DNA from: Pegea sp. RAD2-039
Lineage: Eukaryota > Chordata > Thaliacea > Salpida > Salpidae
Direction: 5' to 3'
Assembly (NCBI GenBank): GCA_034620365.1
Contig: JAQGEQ010000043.1
Span: 1,302,001-1,366,000 of the forward strand
DNA: 64,000 nucleotides
The notes beneath the pieces are model-generated. The model was not told the DNA's origin. It worked only from the letters and a program-made list of their open reading frames with translations, and did not search any database. The first letter of the stretch is position 1, and every line of letters begins with the position of its first letter. A program made the position numbers and the translations under genes. Of this stretch, positions 1-14,400 are shown one piece after another.

Positions 1-3000
1 GCAAAAAATACAGTGTAATGGATAGATGACGAGACGAAACTATTGATTAGATTGGTCTAATTTTGAATGTAACGACACTAAGATTTAACACATTATCTCC
101 AATTTGATTGTCAGATTTACGTCAAGTTTTACTTTACTGTTCAAGGCTGAAAATCGAAGTGATCAAGCAAACTTGTGAAAAAGACAAAATTAAAACATTT
201 AGCCAAAAAACAACTAAGAATTTTTAGTTAAATTTTTTACGGTGAAGCACTAATTGGCAATTGATTAATTTCACAATGTGATTTTGATGGTTTATTTTAT
301 TACTTATTTGAAAATTGGATCACAAGTTTGATTATTATTTTTAATGGTGGTTGCCATTTTTCGCAGTGCCCTCAAATACGCAGTGCTTGTCATTGAGTTG
401 TCTACAATGGAATGACTGCATTTGATAAATTTTACTTAAAATGAAATTGAATTATATAAACTTTATCTCGAGATTTTTATTCAGAGCTTGTTTTCTGTTT
501 GCTATAACGGTTTCCTACTTTGTCTGTAAGCTTCTATAGAAGCTGTGATTGGTCAGATGAACTAAATAACAACCTGATTGATGAGTGGGTCTTTTAATTT
601 GGAATTCTTTTTAAGTATTGAGGCTCATCTGTTTAAATTATGATTTAATGAAAAGCTGATAATTAGAGACAAACATAAAGTAACAGTCACTGAGTTTAGA
701 ATGAAGTTGAACTTATATTTTTCATACAAAGCAGAAACAGAAAAAATATATCAATTATATTATTATATTTTTATTTGAAGAGCTTAACAGTGTACTTACA
801 TAACTATGAAGAAATTTGAGCTTGATTTACTTTATTTTCATACTATGCTTAGGCTCATTAATCATTTATTGGTAGATACTTTCAGCTTTTCTATAGTTAA
901 GTATCTCTATTTTAATTTGATTAAGTTTTTTGATACAAATTTACGATAAAACTCATAAAATTGGACAATTACCATGAGCACTCATATGAAGTTATCAATA
1001 AAATAAAAAAAGACCAATAAATCATTTAGAAAATATTCTAGAAGTAAAATTTAGTTTGTTGTTGTTGTTCTGATTTTGAAACGATTGGTTACATTGTTTT
1101 ATTTAAGCCAATAGAAACTATGATGTTTCTACTACTTATTGAAATTAATAGAAATAAAAGCAGTTTTTACTTAATCCTTCTCCATTCGACTTTTATGTCG
1201 AAAAAGTCAATTGTAATACTTTAAGTATTTAATAACATGTTTTAGAAATGCAATCAACTGAAAAAGTGTTAAGACTCCATTTTTATCCTGTCATAAATGT
1301 ATTTTACACTTATTTGAGTTTTTACTAAATTTTATCAAAGTCGACTTTTATGTTTTTAACTAATAAACCAGCTTAATTCCGTGTACAACTTGCATGTAGT
1401 AATTCTAAAAAAAGTGATTAATTAGAAAAACATGTTGCATTGGGAAAAATCTTTGCGGTTAAGATTATACTTAATGAAAGTGATTTTGGTATAAATTAGC
1501 CTCTACACAAGCGAAATGTTGTAAACAATTCCTTTACTACATTAATCTATCATTCATTTGATTCAAAGTTAAAAGATTAGGAAACAATTTTAAAGAATAT
1601 GATTTTTCCAAAAGTCATTTAAACTTTATATTTCATTTAAAATATGAAAAAAATTTATTCTATTTTAATAATTTGTTTGAAGCATTTATAAAACCTTTTA
1701 AATGCGATCAATTTTGCCTGTAAACTGTTGACTAATTATACTTTACGTTTGAAAATAACTAAACTGAACTTATCCACTTTATCAATTTCATTTATAAATA
1801 GTACTTTTAAAGCTTGAAATTCTGTTCCACTTTGTCAAACCTTTTTAGAGTAAATTATAACTTATGACCTTTCTAAACAAAATTGTATATTTTCATAAGA
1901 TTAACTATTTCTTAGATGTAACCTTAGAAATTTTATTTACTTTTATAAGCTTTAGACGTGATTGATTGCTGATTTTATATCAGATAAAAGTTCATGGTTA
2001 TCTGCTGGTATCGGTGTCTGAAAATATATCTATCTACCTTCATTTAGCGTTTAATAGTTATTATATCTTATCATGAGAAGCTGATGATATTTATTCATAT
2101 TAATATGAAAATATTTTAATTGATCAACAGATTAGCTTTGACAAATCAGTTTGAAAAATATGATCAACAAATTTTCATAATCGTTTAAATTTGTTTCATC
2201 TTAAAAATGTTGTATTAAAAGATCAGTGTTTATTTGAATCATTGGTATTAATCACTGAAATGTGAAATTACTTTATCAACTAATAAATTATCATTTTCGA
2301 TCATTTTTGTAAATACCTTAGTCTAAAGAATGAGATGAATGTACCTACAAAGCCTCATATTTTCAAAATTGTTAGAAAGCTTTCTTAAAAGATAATTGGA
2401 GTGAGAAAAATGGTGTCCTTTAACTGAAATAACAATTGATTGTTTTGATTGTAATGAGATGAGCTTGTAGATGTCTGACCATCGTTCAAATATCTTTTGA
2501 TTTTACTAGCAAGATTATGCTTTGCTTCAAGCTAGAATATTATCGTTTAATCTACCATTTTATGAGTGTTTAGTTTTACATAAAGTATAGTATAAAACTT
2601 AACTTTTTTATAGTACTTATTTAGGTTGGACTTTTTAAAACGAAACTGTAAGCCACCGGGAGTGTATTCGGCGAGAAAGGCGAGAAAGGCGGAGTACATT
2701 CGTTTAGGGAAGTAGCATTTTTCAGTTTTCAATCAAGTAATTCATTAGATTGACCTTATCCCTTTTAAAGTTCAATTTTCATAGCTTAACTCATATACTA
2801 GTCAAATGACGTAATATTTACTTCAATGACGGGTTTATATTTCAAACTTATTTTCAAAAAGTAGAGTATTTTAAGATGACAGTATTTGAGATATATCTCC
2901 CCTTATATGTCTCAAGTCTTTTTTACATTACTTATTTGAGTTTTATCAAAGCTTGAGAAAGTTTTTCATTTGAAGTTTGAAATTTATTGATGGAAAATCT

Positions 3001-3425
3001 TCTCCCTTAGTCACAGTTAAAAAACGTTTATTTTTGCTGTCTGAATTATAAAATTGATCTTCCAAAAACTAAAAATAGCAACGCAAAAATCAAGAAATGT
3101 AGCTTAGAGGAAGATGATAATTAAAGATTTATTTGGTTGTTTCTAATTTTACCGAAAAACTAACATACTATGGTTATTGATAAAAATTTGAACAAAAATC
3201 AAAATAATTTATAACATCAAGTAAACTTCCCTATCTGATAATAAGAATTTCAGGAATGAACCCTTTCATGTTGTTTTAAATTTTATTTAATTTTTTCTAC
3301 GGTTATCTGTTATCAAAATCATTTTAACTTTAAATCATTAATTTATCTATTGGGCCTTCCATGCCAAGTCCATTATAGTCTGCAACCAATTACTTATTGG
3401 TCATCTTTAACCTCATTAACTTGGT
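1..3425. other. AT-rich upstream DNA, no gene seen
   Basis: I see no convincing coding exon or RNA gene here. The sequence is uniformly AT-rich with short poly-A and poly-T runs. The only compositional change is a small GC-rich patch around 2650-2695, listed separately. A distal regulatory role for the NFI gene downstream is possible but nothing in the sequence shows it. Confidence 0.6.
2670..2693. repeat. Short tandem repeat, 9-bp unit
   Basis: The unit GGCGAGAAA occurs twice in a row at 2670-2678 and 2679-2687, then a partial third copy, GGCGGA. It sits in a local GC-rich patch within AT-rich DNA. No function can be assigned. Confidence 0.7.
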
Positions 3426-3860
3426 TATAAAAGAAACTTGAGAAGTAATATAAGAAGTTTTATGTCACAAAGTCGGTATCGAGTCGCTACCGTTGATGCA
3501 GCGGTCGCGGAGTCTTCCATCTCCGGAGCAAATTATCTTGTTGCCTACGAAAGATCAAAGACGATGCAAACAAACAGTAAAGGCAGTAGAGAGTCCCGGC
3601 GGACTTTGCGAGAATTGGCGCCGGCATAATTGCTGCCAGTTCTCGGCAGTCTTGTTTTTCTGCCCCTCTTCTGTACCATCTCTCACAAGCTGCTAGTAGC
3701 TTCCAAAACTCATCGGCAGCATTTGAAAGTTGACAGAGTAGCGAGATGTTGCCTCGTCTCAAATAATCGAAGTTGCGAGCGCCCACTTGTGTTCACATGT
3801 GTACAAATGCGTGTGCGAGCGCGCTAAACAATGCGCGATTTCTGTCTTCAGCATCCTTGT
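3426..3860 (+). promoter_or_regulatory. Candidate NFI promoter and non-coding first exon
   Basis: A TATA box (TATAAAAG) lies at 3426-3433. About 30 bp downstream begins a roughly 400-bp block that is much richer in G, C and CpG than its surroundings, as expected for a transcribed 5' exon or CpG-rich promoter. The block ends at a good donor, GTAAGA, at 3859. A matching acceptor, AACAG, ends at 5442, just 31 nt before the NFI start codon. Inference: transcription starts near 3457, the non-coding exon runs to 3858, and it is spliced to 5443. Open frames exist on both strands in this block, but none resembles a known protein, and this is common in GC-rich DNA. Confidence 0.4.
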
Positions 3861-4348
3861 AAGAAGAATAGAAAAGTGATCTTGATTGTTTTAAGATCAG
3901 TAGAAAAAGTTTTTCATCAAGTCAGTTGAATTACAATTTAGAGATTGAGGGCAAGTTAGTAATTTAAACTGAAATTTCGTTTTGGGGAAACATTTTTGAG
4001 CAGAGAAATCAGCGATTGAATGACAGCTTTCAATTACTACTTTATGATAATTATTTTTAGATAACTGAAACAAAGAAATTTTTTGTACTATCTATTTTTA
4101 AAGTATTTCTAAAGTGAAGCTTTATTCAACTTTTAAAATTAATCAGCCGTAAAAATAAATTTAGCTTTCCGTAATTCTCTACGAATAATTGTCAGCGGGC
4201 AGTTTAAAAAAAATAATCGAACGAATTCTAATATTTCCAATAACACTTGCCGTACAGCAAACCCGGAACCTTCGCTATACTCCATAACACAAGCCGACTT
4301 GGTACACGTCACACATTCTCCAAGATTGATTTTTTGCGTTGAAAGTTG

Positions 4349-4579
4349 ATGTCTTTCAGTGACCAGGAAGAATTACGAAGCGCTGCTTTACAGCTTGATC
4401 AGTTTTCAATCATGATAAGTCATGATAGTGTGAAAAAAGCCGAAGAGTCTGCATCGAAACCGGATCAAAAGCCTTATTATTTTCTCGTTTTTGTTGTAAT
4501 TGAAAAGAGCTTAGAAAAAAGAAAATCTTCTCATGTACTGTTGATTTTTGGATATATTGAGGGAATTTATTTGGTCTAG
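4349..4579 (+). CDS. Unrecognised open frame or possible exon upstream of NFI
   Basis: This open frame of 76 codons starts MSFSDQEELRSAALQLDQF. I do not recognise it. The first 45 or so residues are hydrophilic, rich in Glu, Asp, Lys and Gln, and encoded with more GC than nearby DNA, which looks like real coding sequence. The rest (LVFVVIEK onward) looks like read-through into AT-rich DNA, so the exon, if real, probably ends at the GTAATT near 4496. The possible donors are phase 0 and do not fit the phase-2 acceptor at 5443, so I could not join it to NFI. It could be an exon of another transcript or chance. Confidence 0.22.
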   Translation: MSFSDQEELRSAALQLDQFSIMISHDSVKKAEESASKPDQKPYYFLVFVVIEKSLEKRKSSHVLLIFGYIEGIYLV

Positions 4580-5473
4580 TGGGTAATTAAAACATAACCA
4601 GTAAAGCCTCGGTTGATGAAAAGGTTTCATTGATGACATCGTTTTAACCGTAATTAGCTAATTTGTTACAAATTGTAAAGAAGTAAATTGTGGTAAACAC
4701 TGGTTCATCAGTGATATGTTACTGTAGAGCTTCTTTTTATGCTGTTTGTCGTTTGCTTATAACACTTTGGTAGCCTATTAACGGATTTGTAGCTAAATTG
4801 TGCCAAGAAAAGATTTTCATAATTGATTAGCGCTGTATCTGTATACTGTTAGCTTTTATTCGTCTTTCAACAAGTTTTCTACTAAGATATTGTTTTCACA
4901 GTCAATTCGAATTATAAGCAGATTAGTTATGAAAAATGTCAAACTTGTTGATTGCTCAGACCACCCTAAACATGAAAGCAGCAAAACCGATAGTACATAT
5001 TTTTCTAAATAGCCGAGTAGTAAAAATCAGGGTGGCAATAAAGAAAAACTAGCTGTTACACTCGCCAATAAAGTTTGGCAGTAACCTTCAGTTACTTAAC
5101 CTAGCAAACTTATGCTGTAATTCTTTTTCTTACTACTTTGTATTTTCGTATTAGATAACTCAAAGTTAGTATTTACTATTTAAAAGTGTTATAAAAGAAT
5201 TTTAGAGTAAATACCACTTTCAATCAGCTGCCAATTAGTATGTGGTTATATAAAGATGTTAATTAAAAACTGCGATTTTACTTTTTTTCTAACAGACTTC
5301 ATTGAAATAGTTTCTGATTCGAAAAGAATACTTTTTAGTGATTTAAATATTACACCATAATACGCCATATTTACTGTACGTTTCTCATCGTTATGAAAAT
5401 TGAATAAGTTGGCCACCAAAAATCAAATCAACTGAATAACAGAAGAAGTATCACACTTATATCGGATAATCTA

Positions 5474-8400
5474 ATGACTTCTGTGGACCGGCAGTATAAC
5501 TATGGAGGTGAGTCGTGTGCTGCTGGTAACAACGGCTCAACTGCTGTGACTACACAACAACAGCAACCAACGCCAAGTACTGTTGCTGCGTCAGCTGAAA
5601 ATGAAGCTGTAGGCGGAGGGCGTTCCTTTCATGACCCAAACAACGATGTTGCTCATAGAAAGATGATGCTTGATCAAGCTCTTGTTAGAAACTCGTGTGA
5701 ATCGTCCACAGCCACAGTAGCGGCAACTCATCTACTGGCCCACCCTCATCACCATCACCACTCAAATATTGTACCACCTGGAAACCATCTAGCACTAACT
5801 GCAGGAAGTGGAAATGTTGCTGGGCCATTGGAGTACGGGGGCGACTATTTTCCTTCAACTACAGCGGTTAGTAAATATTTTATTTGATAGTCGTGTAACA
5901 ATTAGTTACGTTGTTCTGACACCAGAGCAGTTTACAAACTACTTAATGATCAATGAGACTTTGATTGCTTGTTATTTAAAGTGAATAAAGCTTCCAATGA
6001 AATGATCAATTCTAATGGTTTGATTTTTCAAAGTTTTATGAAAGTCAAGACCTTCATATCTCTTGAAATATTTTAAAAATCCTTCACAACACATTCTGTA
6101 AAAAGATTTAATTGGATTGAAATCTATAGCAAGCATTACAGTAAAGCTAATTACTGCTTTAGAAATAAAAAATATTACAAAAAATACTTGGCAATGACCA
6201 TTACATTTTTGTGACAATAAGTATTATGTTCAAAGGTATTACAAATCAAACATATGATGCACAAAACTTAGTCATTTTATACAAGCAAAGAAATTAGATA
6301 CTTCGTTGGCATGATAAAACTCGAGTAGTAGAGAAGAGTTTCTATTTAAACGTTAATGATGAAAAATCTCAGGATAAAACTCGTTAAAAATTCATTCACT
6401 TGTCATCTTCATTCATTTAGAGCTGCCTGTAAAACTATGGCTACATAGGAAGGTTGTGGATAATACTTCAAAAGTGTTTCATTCAATATGAATAAAAATT
6501 AAAATGTTTAGAACTGATTTTGAAGGATTTGGGTATTACTTAAAACCCCTTTTTCTTATATTTTAAGCGGCAAGGTAATAACAGCTGTTCATACTAGTTT
6601 CTGGCACTTATCCTAAATGAGTTGTTCAACATCCTTCTAACTAATTAATAATCGGATCACTTTCAACCAAGTAAGAAATAAGATAAATCTTTGAAATCAA
6701 ATGTTCTTTAATCACATCTGTTGTTGAAGCGATTTTTAGTCTATATAAAAATGATACCATTGAAAAGTACACAAATAAAGTACTTGACAGTTTTAATCTT
6801 CTATCTTGAAAAAAAAGATAAAAATGGTTGAACTAATAAAGAAATACATTGCCAAGTATAGAACAACATAGGCTCATATACTATATAGTGAACGTCATGC
6901 TTTCTGTCAAGTAATTGAATATTTTGAAGCTAATGAAATGAATTTCATTTCAGTCTTTTGTATAATTCATCAGATTCTGTGATGACTGTTGAATTGTCAA
7001 TTCAATTATTAAGGAATAAAATTCAAAATAAAAATAATTCTTGCTGCGTTATGCAGCTTATTTTGTATGAACAACTACCAACGTGGTGCAGAAATAGTTA
7101 ATATGATAAGACTACAGACTTATTGTCAAAAAATAGTGAAAATCATCGTTTCGATAATAAAGTTAACTTTTAATTTACCGCAATTCTAATTTGAGGGTGC
7201 AGTATGCATGAAGTTACAAATACTTGTTCCTTAGTTTTTTGATAACTTTTGAAAATGAAATTAACTTAGCATGAGAAGTAACATATTTCTTTATTTTTGT
7301 GAGCTTTTTCACAGCTCCTAATTAAAATTATTTCATCGAATTTACTATTATGTAATTATTTATTTTTAAAGCCCTTCTTGATGTCTTCATTTAAGTGATC
7401 TTCTGTTTGGTTGCTTATTATAAGTACTTTTTTTATGTAACTTTTACAAATGTGTCAAAAGTTCAGTTTAAAAGTTGACGTATTCTCAAATTTTTTAATA
7501 TATAATGAATATATAATGAGTTTTATCTAAAAAGTACGTACCAAGTAAATATATTTGCTAGTGCTTTCCATTTACTTTCTTTCAACAATCACTGATTTAT
7601 CTTTTCACATGACCTGATCTCCGCAGGGATTAATTATATGAGTATCATCGTAAACCAGCTTATGGAGATTTTTAATCTTAATCGAAGCTTAACAGAAAAC
7701 TTGAAACTAAAGTTGTTCTGTCGAAACTACGTTATTGTTAAAACTATTGTTAAAATACTGTTTCTAAAATCAAAAGTAGTGATTTTACAAAAATAGATTT
7801 TAAAATTTCATATCTGAACAATATAAATAGATAGTTAGCGTATGAACAATCATCGTATAATTGAGTTAAAAAAACATGAAAAAGTCGAAAAAATAAAACA
7901 GAAAGTTTTACTCATTCTTCAAAATTCAATTTGTATATATAGCAAAAAATTTCAAAAGACTTATGAAAGAAATCCTATAAGAATCATTAGCAAACTAAGA
8001 TTGTTTGATTCGCTTAATCCTCTTGCTTTGATGTTTAGATTTTAAAATAAAATTATATATTTGACCCCAGAAGGTTAAAGATGTGATAGAGATAACTTCA
8101 CTTAATGATGAAGACAAAACTGAAAAGTAGCTACCTTTGACCAGGTTGTAATTTGCTAGGATTAGTGATACGTTGAAACAGCCGTGTAAAGCATAGCAAA
8201 TTATTCAAGCTGTAAACTGAAGAAATCTCCCATCAATGTGCTGCTAATCTATCGGTTTGACTTTTAAAATAATGAGGATTTACACCGTAGTCTTACATAA
8301 GTTATCACATACCACTTTAAATTTTGTCCCATTCAATCCACCAACTTGCTTTTAAGCTTTGTTGTTTTGAAGAATTACACAAAAATGATGTAAAATTGTC

Positions 8401-11400
8401 CAATTTCATTTACTGTAGTTATTCATGCGGAAAACTGAACATATCTGTTAAAATATTTTATTACATTGAACATATAATAATCAAAATTCAGATATTAGGT
8501 TGATAATAGATATTAAGTTATTTTTTGCAATAACCTGTACACTATTGATAACTAATGTTGTTCTTTTTAGTCTATTTATATTAAGAGATCAGTGCATATA
8601 TTGCAATAGTAATCAAGTAACTGTTGACATCCTTTCAGTGAAATAAACATTAAGAAAAAAGTTTTCTCATAATTTAAGTTTCTCTTGCTGAGGACGTTAC
8701 AATTGATTCATTCATTGCTCATTAATTGTTGATCAACTTTGGTTTCCGCTTTTAAAATTCTAAAAAAAAATTGATTTAAATGAAAGTTTTAAAAGGATAA
8801 GTTTTAAAACTAGTTTGCTTTCACCCGCTTTTCTAAGATTAATTATTGCAAATTTCTAACACAAATAAATAACAAATGGTTACTTAAGCAAAACTTTAAT
8901 TGTTTGCATAAATAGTAGTTTCAATAGCTAATCATCAACAATTGTTTCGGAAGAGACTTAAATAATTAGGAAATAGAATTTTAATAAAAAACACTTTTTC
9001 ATTATAGACATTCAAAATATAAAATCAAACTTTGTCATTCATCAAGTTATCATTTGTATTGAAATTCAGTAGTTTTTATTTTTGACATTAGTTTGGATAA
9101 CTATCAAAATAATGAATTCTAATACCGTTATGTTATAATGAAGCAAAAAAATATCTTTCTTAAAATCGAAAATGTTTCACCTGTATTAGTCGGCAGAGAT
9201 ATTATGGCAGAAACACTAGAATGTCGTTTAGTTATGAGAATTATGCAAGAAGCCTGTCATGTTTTAGTTCATCATTACTCATATTTATTTTTTAGCAGTA
9301 GCTTTCCACAGAATTTTTTTTTAGATTAATTAAAACCAAACCAGTGAGGCTATTCTAAAACATGTTTTGAGCTACTTATATGAAGAGCATAATATAACAA
9401 TATTTTCTTGAATATTAAAAGAATGTGAAATGATAATAAAAATTTGCCTTTTGATAATAATAATTATTAAAATTGACAAATTGCAATCTGTTCACTTTTG
9501 TTTGTGATTTTTTGATTATCTAACAATTTCTTTGAACAAGATTAGTTTTACTTTTTGAGTGAAATTTATGTAGACTTTTCCAGTTAATCGATTTTGGTGC
9601 GTGAAAATTTCACATTGCGTTATTGTGTTTCTGGCATGAAAAGACAGAGAAAGTGATGGCTTCAAATCCAAATCAAAAAGTTTCTTTTTCTGATTTTTCC
9701 CGAAACGAATGTCAATAAAAATATATTCATTACTTCAAAAAGAAGGATGATTTAATTCTTGTTGTTGCGTATGACGAAAATGGCTTAAAACGAAAAATGT
9801 ACGACAAATAATCGAAGTGCTAAATATCACGATATCACACATATGGTAATGAATATAACATATGCAGTAAAATTAAAAAAAAAGTTTTCTTTTATTTCTT
9901 ACTTAAATTTGAACTTTTTCAGTCACAGAAATTAGTTCGATTTCAAAATGAAAAGTGGTCTTTAACAATTTTACGTCTTTTTTTGTAAGTTTCCTCGTTG
10001 ATTTTAAACAACAATAAAATAGCTGCTATTTTTAGTGATTTCAGAAAAATTAAACTTAAGTAACAGCGAAATTGTTGAACAAACTTAAGTAAAGAGTTCA
10101 AAATGATCAAAATTAAAAAGTACTTTCTACAGATAGCTATTTAAATGTGAAAGGCGAAGATTTTTAATCTGAGTTTCTTAATAAAAAATCATTCTAAATA
10201 ATTAGAAGATTTGTCAAAGATAAATTGATTAGAAATAAGTAGTCACATAAATCATGCTATAGCACCATACAATTAAAATCTTTTAAAGCGTTTTTGAGTT
10301 TCTAAATGTTTTAAAATCAGAAATAATTGACAATTTTACAAAATATATATATTTCATAACTCTTAGTTTTGATAAGAAGCTTTTCGCATCAAATAAATTG
10401 CTTTTCAAATAGAAAAACTTGATTATATTTTGTAATTTTTTGAATACACGAAAATAAATATAATGGTGTAAATTGGTAAGAATTTAATTTCAATATAATT
10501 TTACTGCTAAGTTAAATGCTGCAACAAAACAAACTCTCAGACTATTAGTAATATATTAGTTTTTGCTCTAATAGAGAAATATTTTATTTGGCATACTATT
10601 TTAACTTAATTTTTATTCATTTAATTAGTATGTTTATTATTATTATTATGTTTATTTATTGTATTGAATGATTATTTCAAAAGTAAATTTAATGTGTAAT
10701 AAATGTTGTGTGAATGTAAATAAAATGAATATTTTTGCTGCATTCAGTCAGATTAAGAAAATTACCAAATTAATTTATTTACCTCATCACTTTACTCTAA
10801 ATCTGATTGGATTTGTCTGAATAATTAAGCTTTGCCAGATTATGATGAATTATAATCGTTCAATTCCCATGCCACTTAATTGTTTAATAACGAAACACTG
10901 AGGCTGTTACTGTTTCAACTTGAGAAAAACAAACTGCGTTAAACATAGTTTGTAGCTTCAACGTGATAGAACAATTACTAGAATCCAACTTTATCATTAA
11001 AAATATTGCTTTTTTAAGTTATTCAAAAACTTTAAATAATACGAAACTAGACATTTTTCATTTTAGAAAGAAATCTTTGTAATAGTCTACTAATGTTTTA
11101 ATTGTATACTATTGATTAAAAAACTCTTAATGGCAACAAAAAAGTAAATTATAAATAAAAAAAAAATATAGTTTTATTTTATTTATAAGTTATGTTTGCA
11201 ATTGCTTTTTTCAAAACTTTATTGAAAAAAAAGATTTCTAGCAAGGTTGTTCTGATATAAAGTTACTTATTCCCAACTTTTCAGTGGTTGAACTTGCTTA
11301 CTTTGAAGTTTCATTATCAGTTGCCAAGTATATACGTGGTGTAGTATCTCATTAAAATTTGACTTAAAAATGTCTTTCAAGCTTGTGTTCTTAGTAACTA

Positions 11401-14400
11401 TGATGGTTTCAATTAAGTTAAGACTAACAGATTAGCAAATAGCTTTCAATTGACTAAGCACAGTATTAAAAATCATTAATGTAAAACTTTTCTATAAACT
11501 ATTGAAACATAAATTTTAAAAATCACATTTTGAAACAATTTATTCTTTGAAACAATTCAGAACTAAACTAAAAGCAATCTTTATTAAAGATTTTCACATT
11601 TAATTTAATTTTTAATGAAATTTCAGTTATTTATATTATAAACACAACAAGTGGGTTAAGAGTTTTAAATCAAAGTTTCACGAGATGGCGGGATTGAGAT
11701 AAACGGTAAATGTAATGATTTTAAATACGACAAAATTTGCATGCTTATACCGATTGATTTAATTTGACTTATTTCAAATATGTATGAAAAGGTTGATAGT
11801 AAAAGTGGCTTTTGAAATGAAATTAAGCAAACCCTTTAAGTGAAAGTTGAACACCTTTAAATTGACAAAATTATTTCATGACTTAACATCAAATTTAACA
11901 TTTTAACTTTATTTTTTAAAAGATTCTATTTTTTAAAATTCTACAGACTAAAATCTCAGTTTTAAGTTTATTACTGCTTATATTAATAATTACAAAATAA
12001 TTTCAGTGTTTGAACTATTTGTTTAAACAATTTTAAAGTGATCATTTTTCACATTTTATATATGTATTCTGACAGTTTTTGCATTCTAAATTTTTTATCA
12101 TGTTAAGATTATGCAAATTGGTTGTACCTACGAATCATAATTAACAACCAAAACTCTAAAAAGTGACCACTTTTAGGTTTTAAGTTTTGGCCAAATGTTA
12201 ACTCTGGATAAGATTTAGAAGTAATTAAGTTTTTTAGTTTTAAACGAAAAGACGGATAATGATTACACGATGATCCAAATATCATCTAAAGTGCCAACTT
12301 GACTTAATTCACCATTGATGCCAAGTTTTATTGGTGTGTAAACATGTAAATAGTCATCAGCAAAGTTATCAAACACATCTTCAGCTAAAATGAGATTTCA
12401 TTACTTAAAGTTTTTAAAACTTTTCAAGATATAAGATTATATTCAAATATATACTTTAATTTTCAACAAAAATATTATTGAATGAAATTAAAATTTCTAT
12501 TTAGATTGAATTTCTAAAGAAAATTTAAGGAGCTAGACAACATTTATTGGTGTGTCAAACAACCATGTAAAGTGCATTAAGCTTGTTTTTGTGAGATACT
12601 CTTTCTGGCGACAAAAAAATTATTTTTTAGTTAGATAAAATTTGTTTAAAATTGTTTTACCTTACCTACAATGACTTTTGCATGCATAATAGATGTTTTT
12701 GACTTACAAATCAACATTATTGAAGCTTTTGAAAATGAAACGTCCTAAGATTACTATCACTTCTATTTACGATTGTTCTACCCTATATCTTGCGGCTTAG
12801 TAAAATTACTCGCGACACCGAGCTATTTGAAAAAAAATTCCATCAAATTAGGATACAGTGTTTTCTCATAGTGTTTAAGTTTTGATGAAACAAAAACAAA
12901 TTTAACCAGTAGTTCGCGCTTTTTAGAGTTTTATTGTATGAAAAGCTTAAATAAGTTGAAGACAGAATAGACAAAATTATTGTCAGTCTTAATGTGCTTA
13001 AATATAAACAAACTACGATTGTTGAACTTGAAGGTAATTGAAACAGCTATTCGATCTTCTGTTATGTCTGGTCTTGCTTCGTGACTATGATATTAGTGAT
13101 GTCTGCTAACTACCGGAATTTGTTAGTTTTTTTATTTTTTAACCGGTAGCTAAGACGGAAGATATGTTTGACTTAATGACGTTATTAGAAATCACGTTAG
13201 TTAATAGCATGATAGGTTACTAGAGAAGCGTGTTTTGGAAGTTTTCCAGTAATTGTAATTTTACGTTATTGATAGATATTTTTATTTGAAGATCTTCTCG
13301 TCTATAAATTAGTTTAAAATCATGTTTTAATTTTTTGTGGTATAAACGATTATATGGGTTTGAATTTTTAATTATATTTAAAAACATGTTTTTAACCTTT
13401 AAATGAAAAAGTCGAATAAAGATTTTTACAAAGTAATTTTTTCAAGTTTAAATACTTGAAAACATAATTTTAAAATCTATCTGTTGTAATTTGTTGATAT
13501 AATAACTAATTCAAATTTCAAACATTTTTTCTTCTTTGTTTCTATTAGCTTGACTTTAAATGAAATAAGATTAACTTCAAACTTGTGAATCACTCATTAT
13601 ATGACTAACACCTACTTTTTCAACTACTAACATAAATGAAATTACTATAAAGTGAAACTAAAAAAACATCATTAAACAGATTAAACATCGACACGATCAA
13701 TAGAGATTGGATTTTCTATAAGGATTACTCGGAAAAACCACTGTATTGTTGATACTAAATCCTAAAACTTAGACGGTTATATGTAGCGCTTTAGGGCAAA
13801 GGTTAAATTTAATTGAAGCTAAGATATAAGCTTAAATCTTCTATTCATCCGACAAATTGTTGTATTTGCCCTTAGTGTAATTTCAAAAGTATATATTTAG
13901 TATGGGTATTTATAACTATTGTTTATAATTATTTCTTGTGAGATTGAATTCTGATATATATATATTAGCTTTGCATCAAGAAAAAATAAAATCAGTCATC
14001 ATGAGCGATTTTATTGTTAGATTTATAAAACTTTATTGAATTAATTTTGAAAGTAAATTAATAAATCAATCAAGATATTTTATTTTGAATTATTTAGCAT
14101 TTTATCAATCTCTAAGACGTTTTTAACATCAACTAACCACTTAAAAATTAATTTACTGAAAATATTAATTTCAATCAAATTATATGTAGTGTATAAGCAT
14201 ATCATTTAGAGATATACTTAAAGCATCAGCTACTAAGAAAATAATTTCCAAGATCAGGAAATAAAAACCAAAGTAGGTCGGAGTATAACTCGCATAAAAT
14301 AAGATTAAACGTGAAAATAAGGTATTTCTGTATCTTTATTTCAACTGCTACTTATATATTTATTACCGTAACTCTTGTCTTACTTGGGCATAAGAACGAT

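Noticed and set aside
3487-3786. Minus-strand 99-codon open frame
   Set aside because: It lies in the CpG-rich promoter block, where stops are rare in every frame. No similarity to known proteins.
12320-12590. Two imperfect copies of TTATTGGTGTGT near ATGTAAA
   Set aside because: The match is too short and too AT-rich to call a repeat family.
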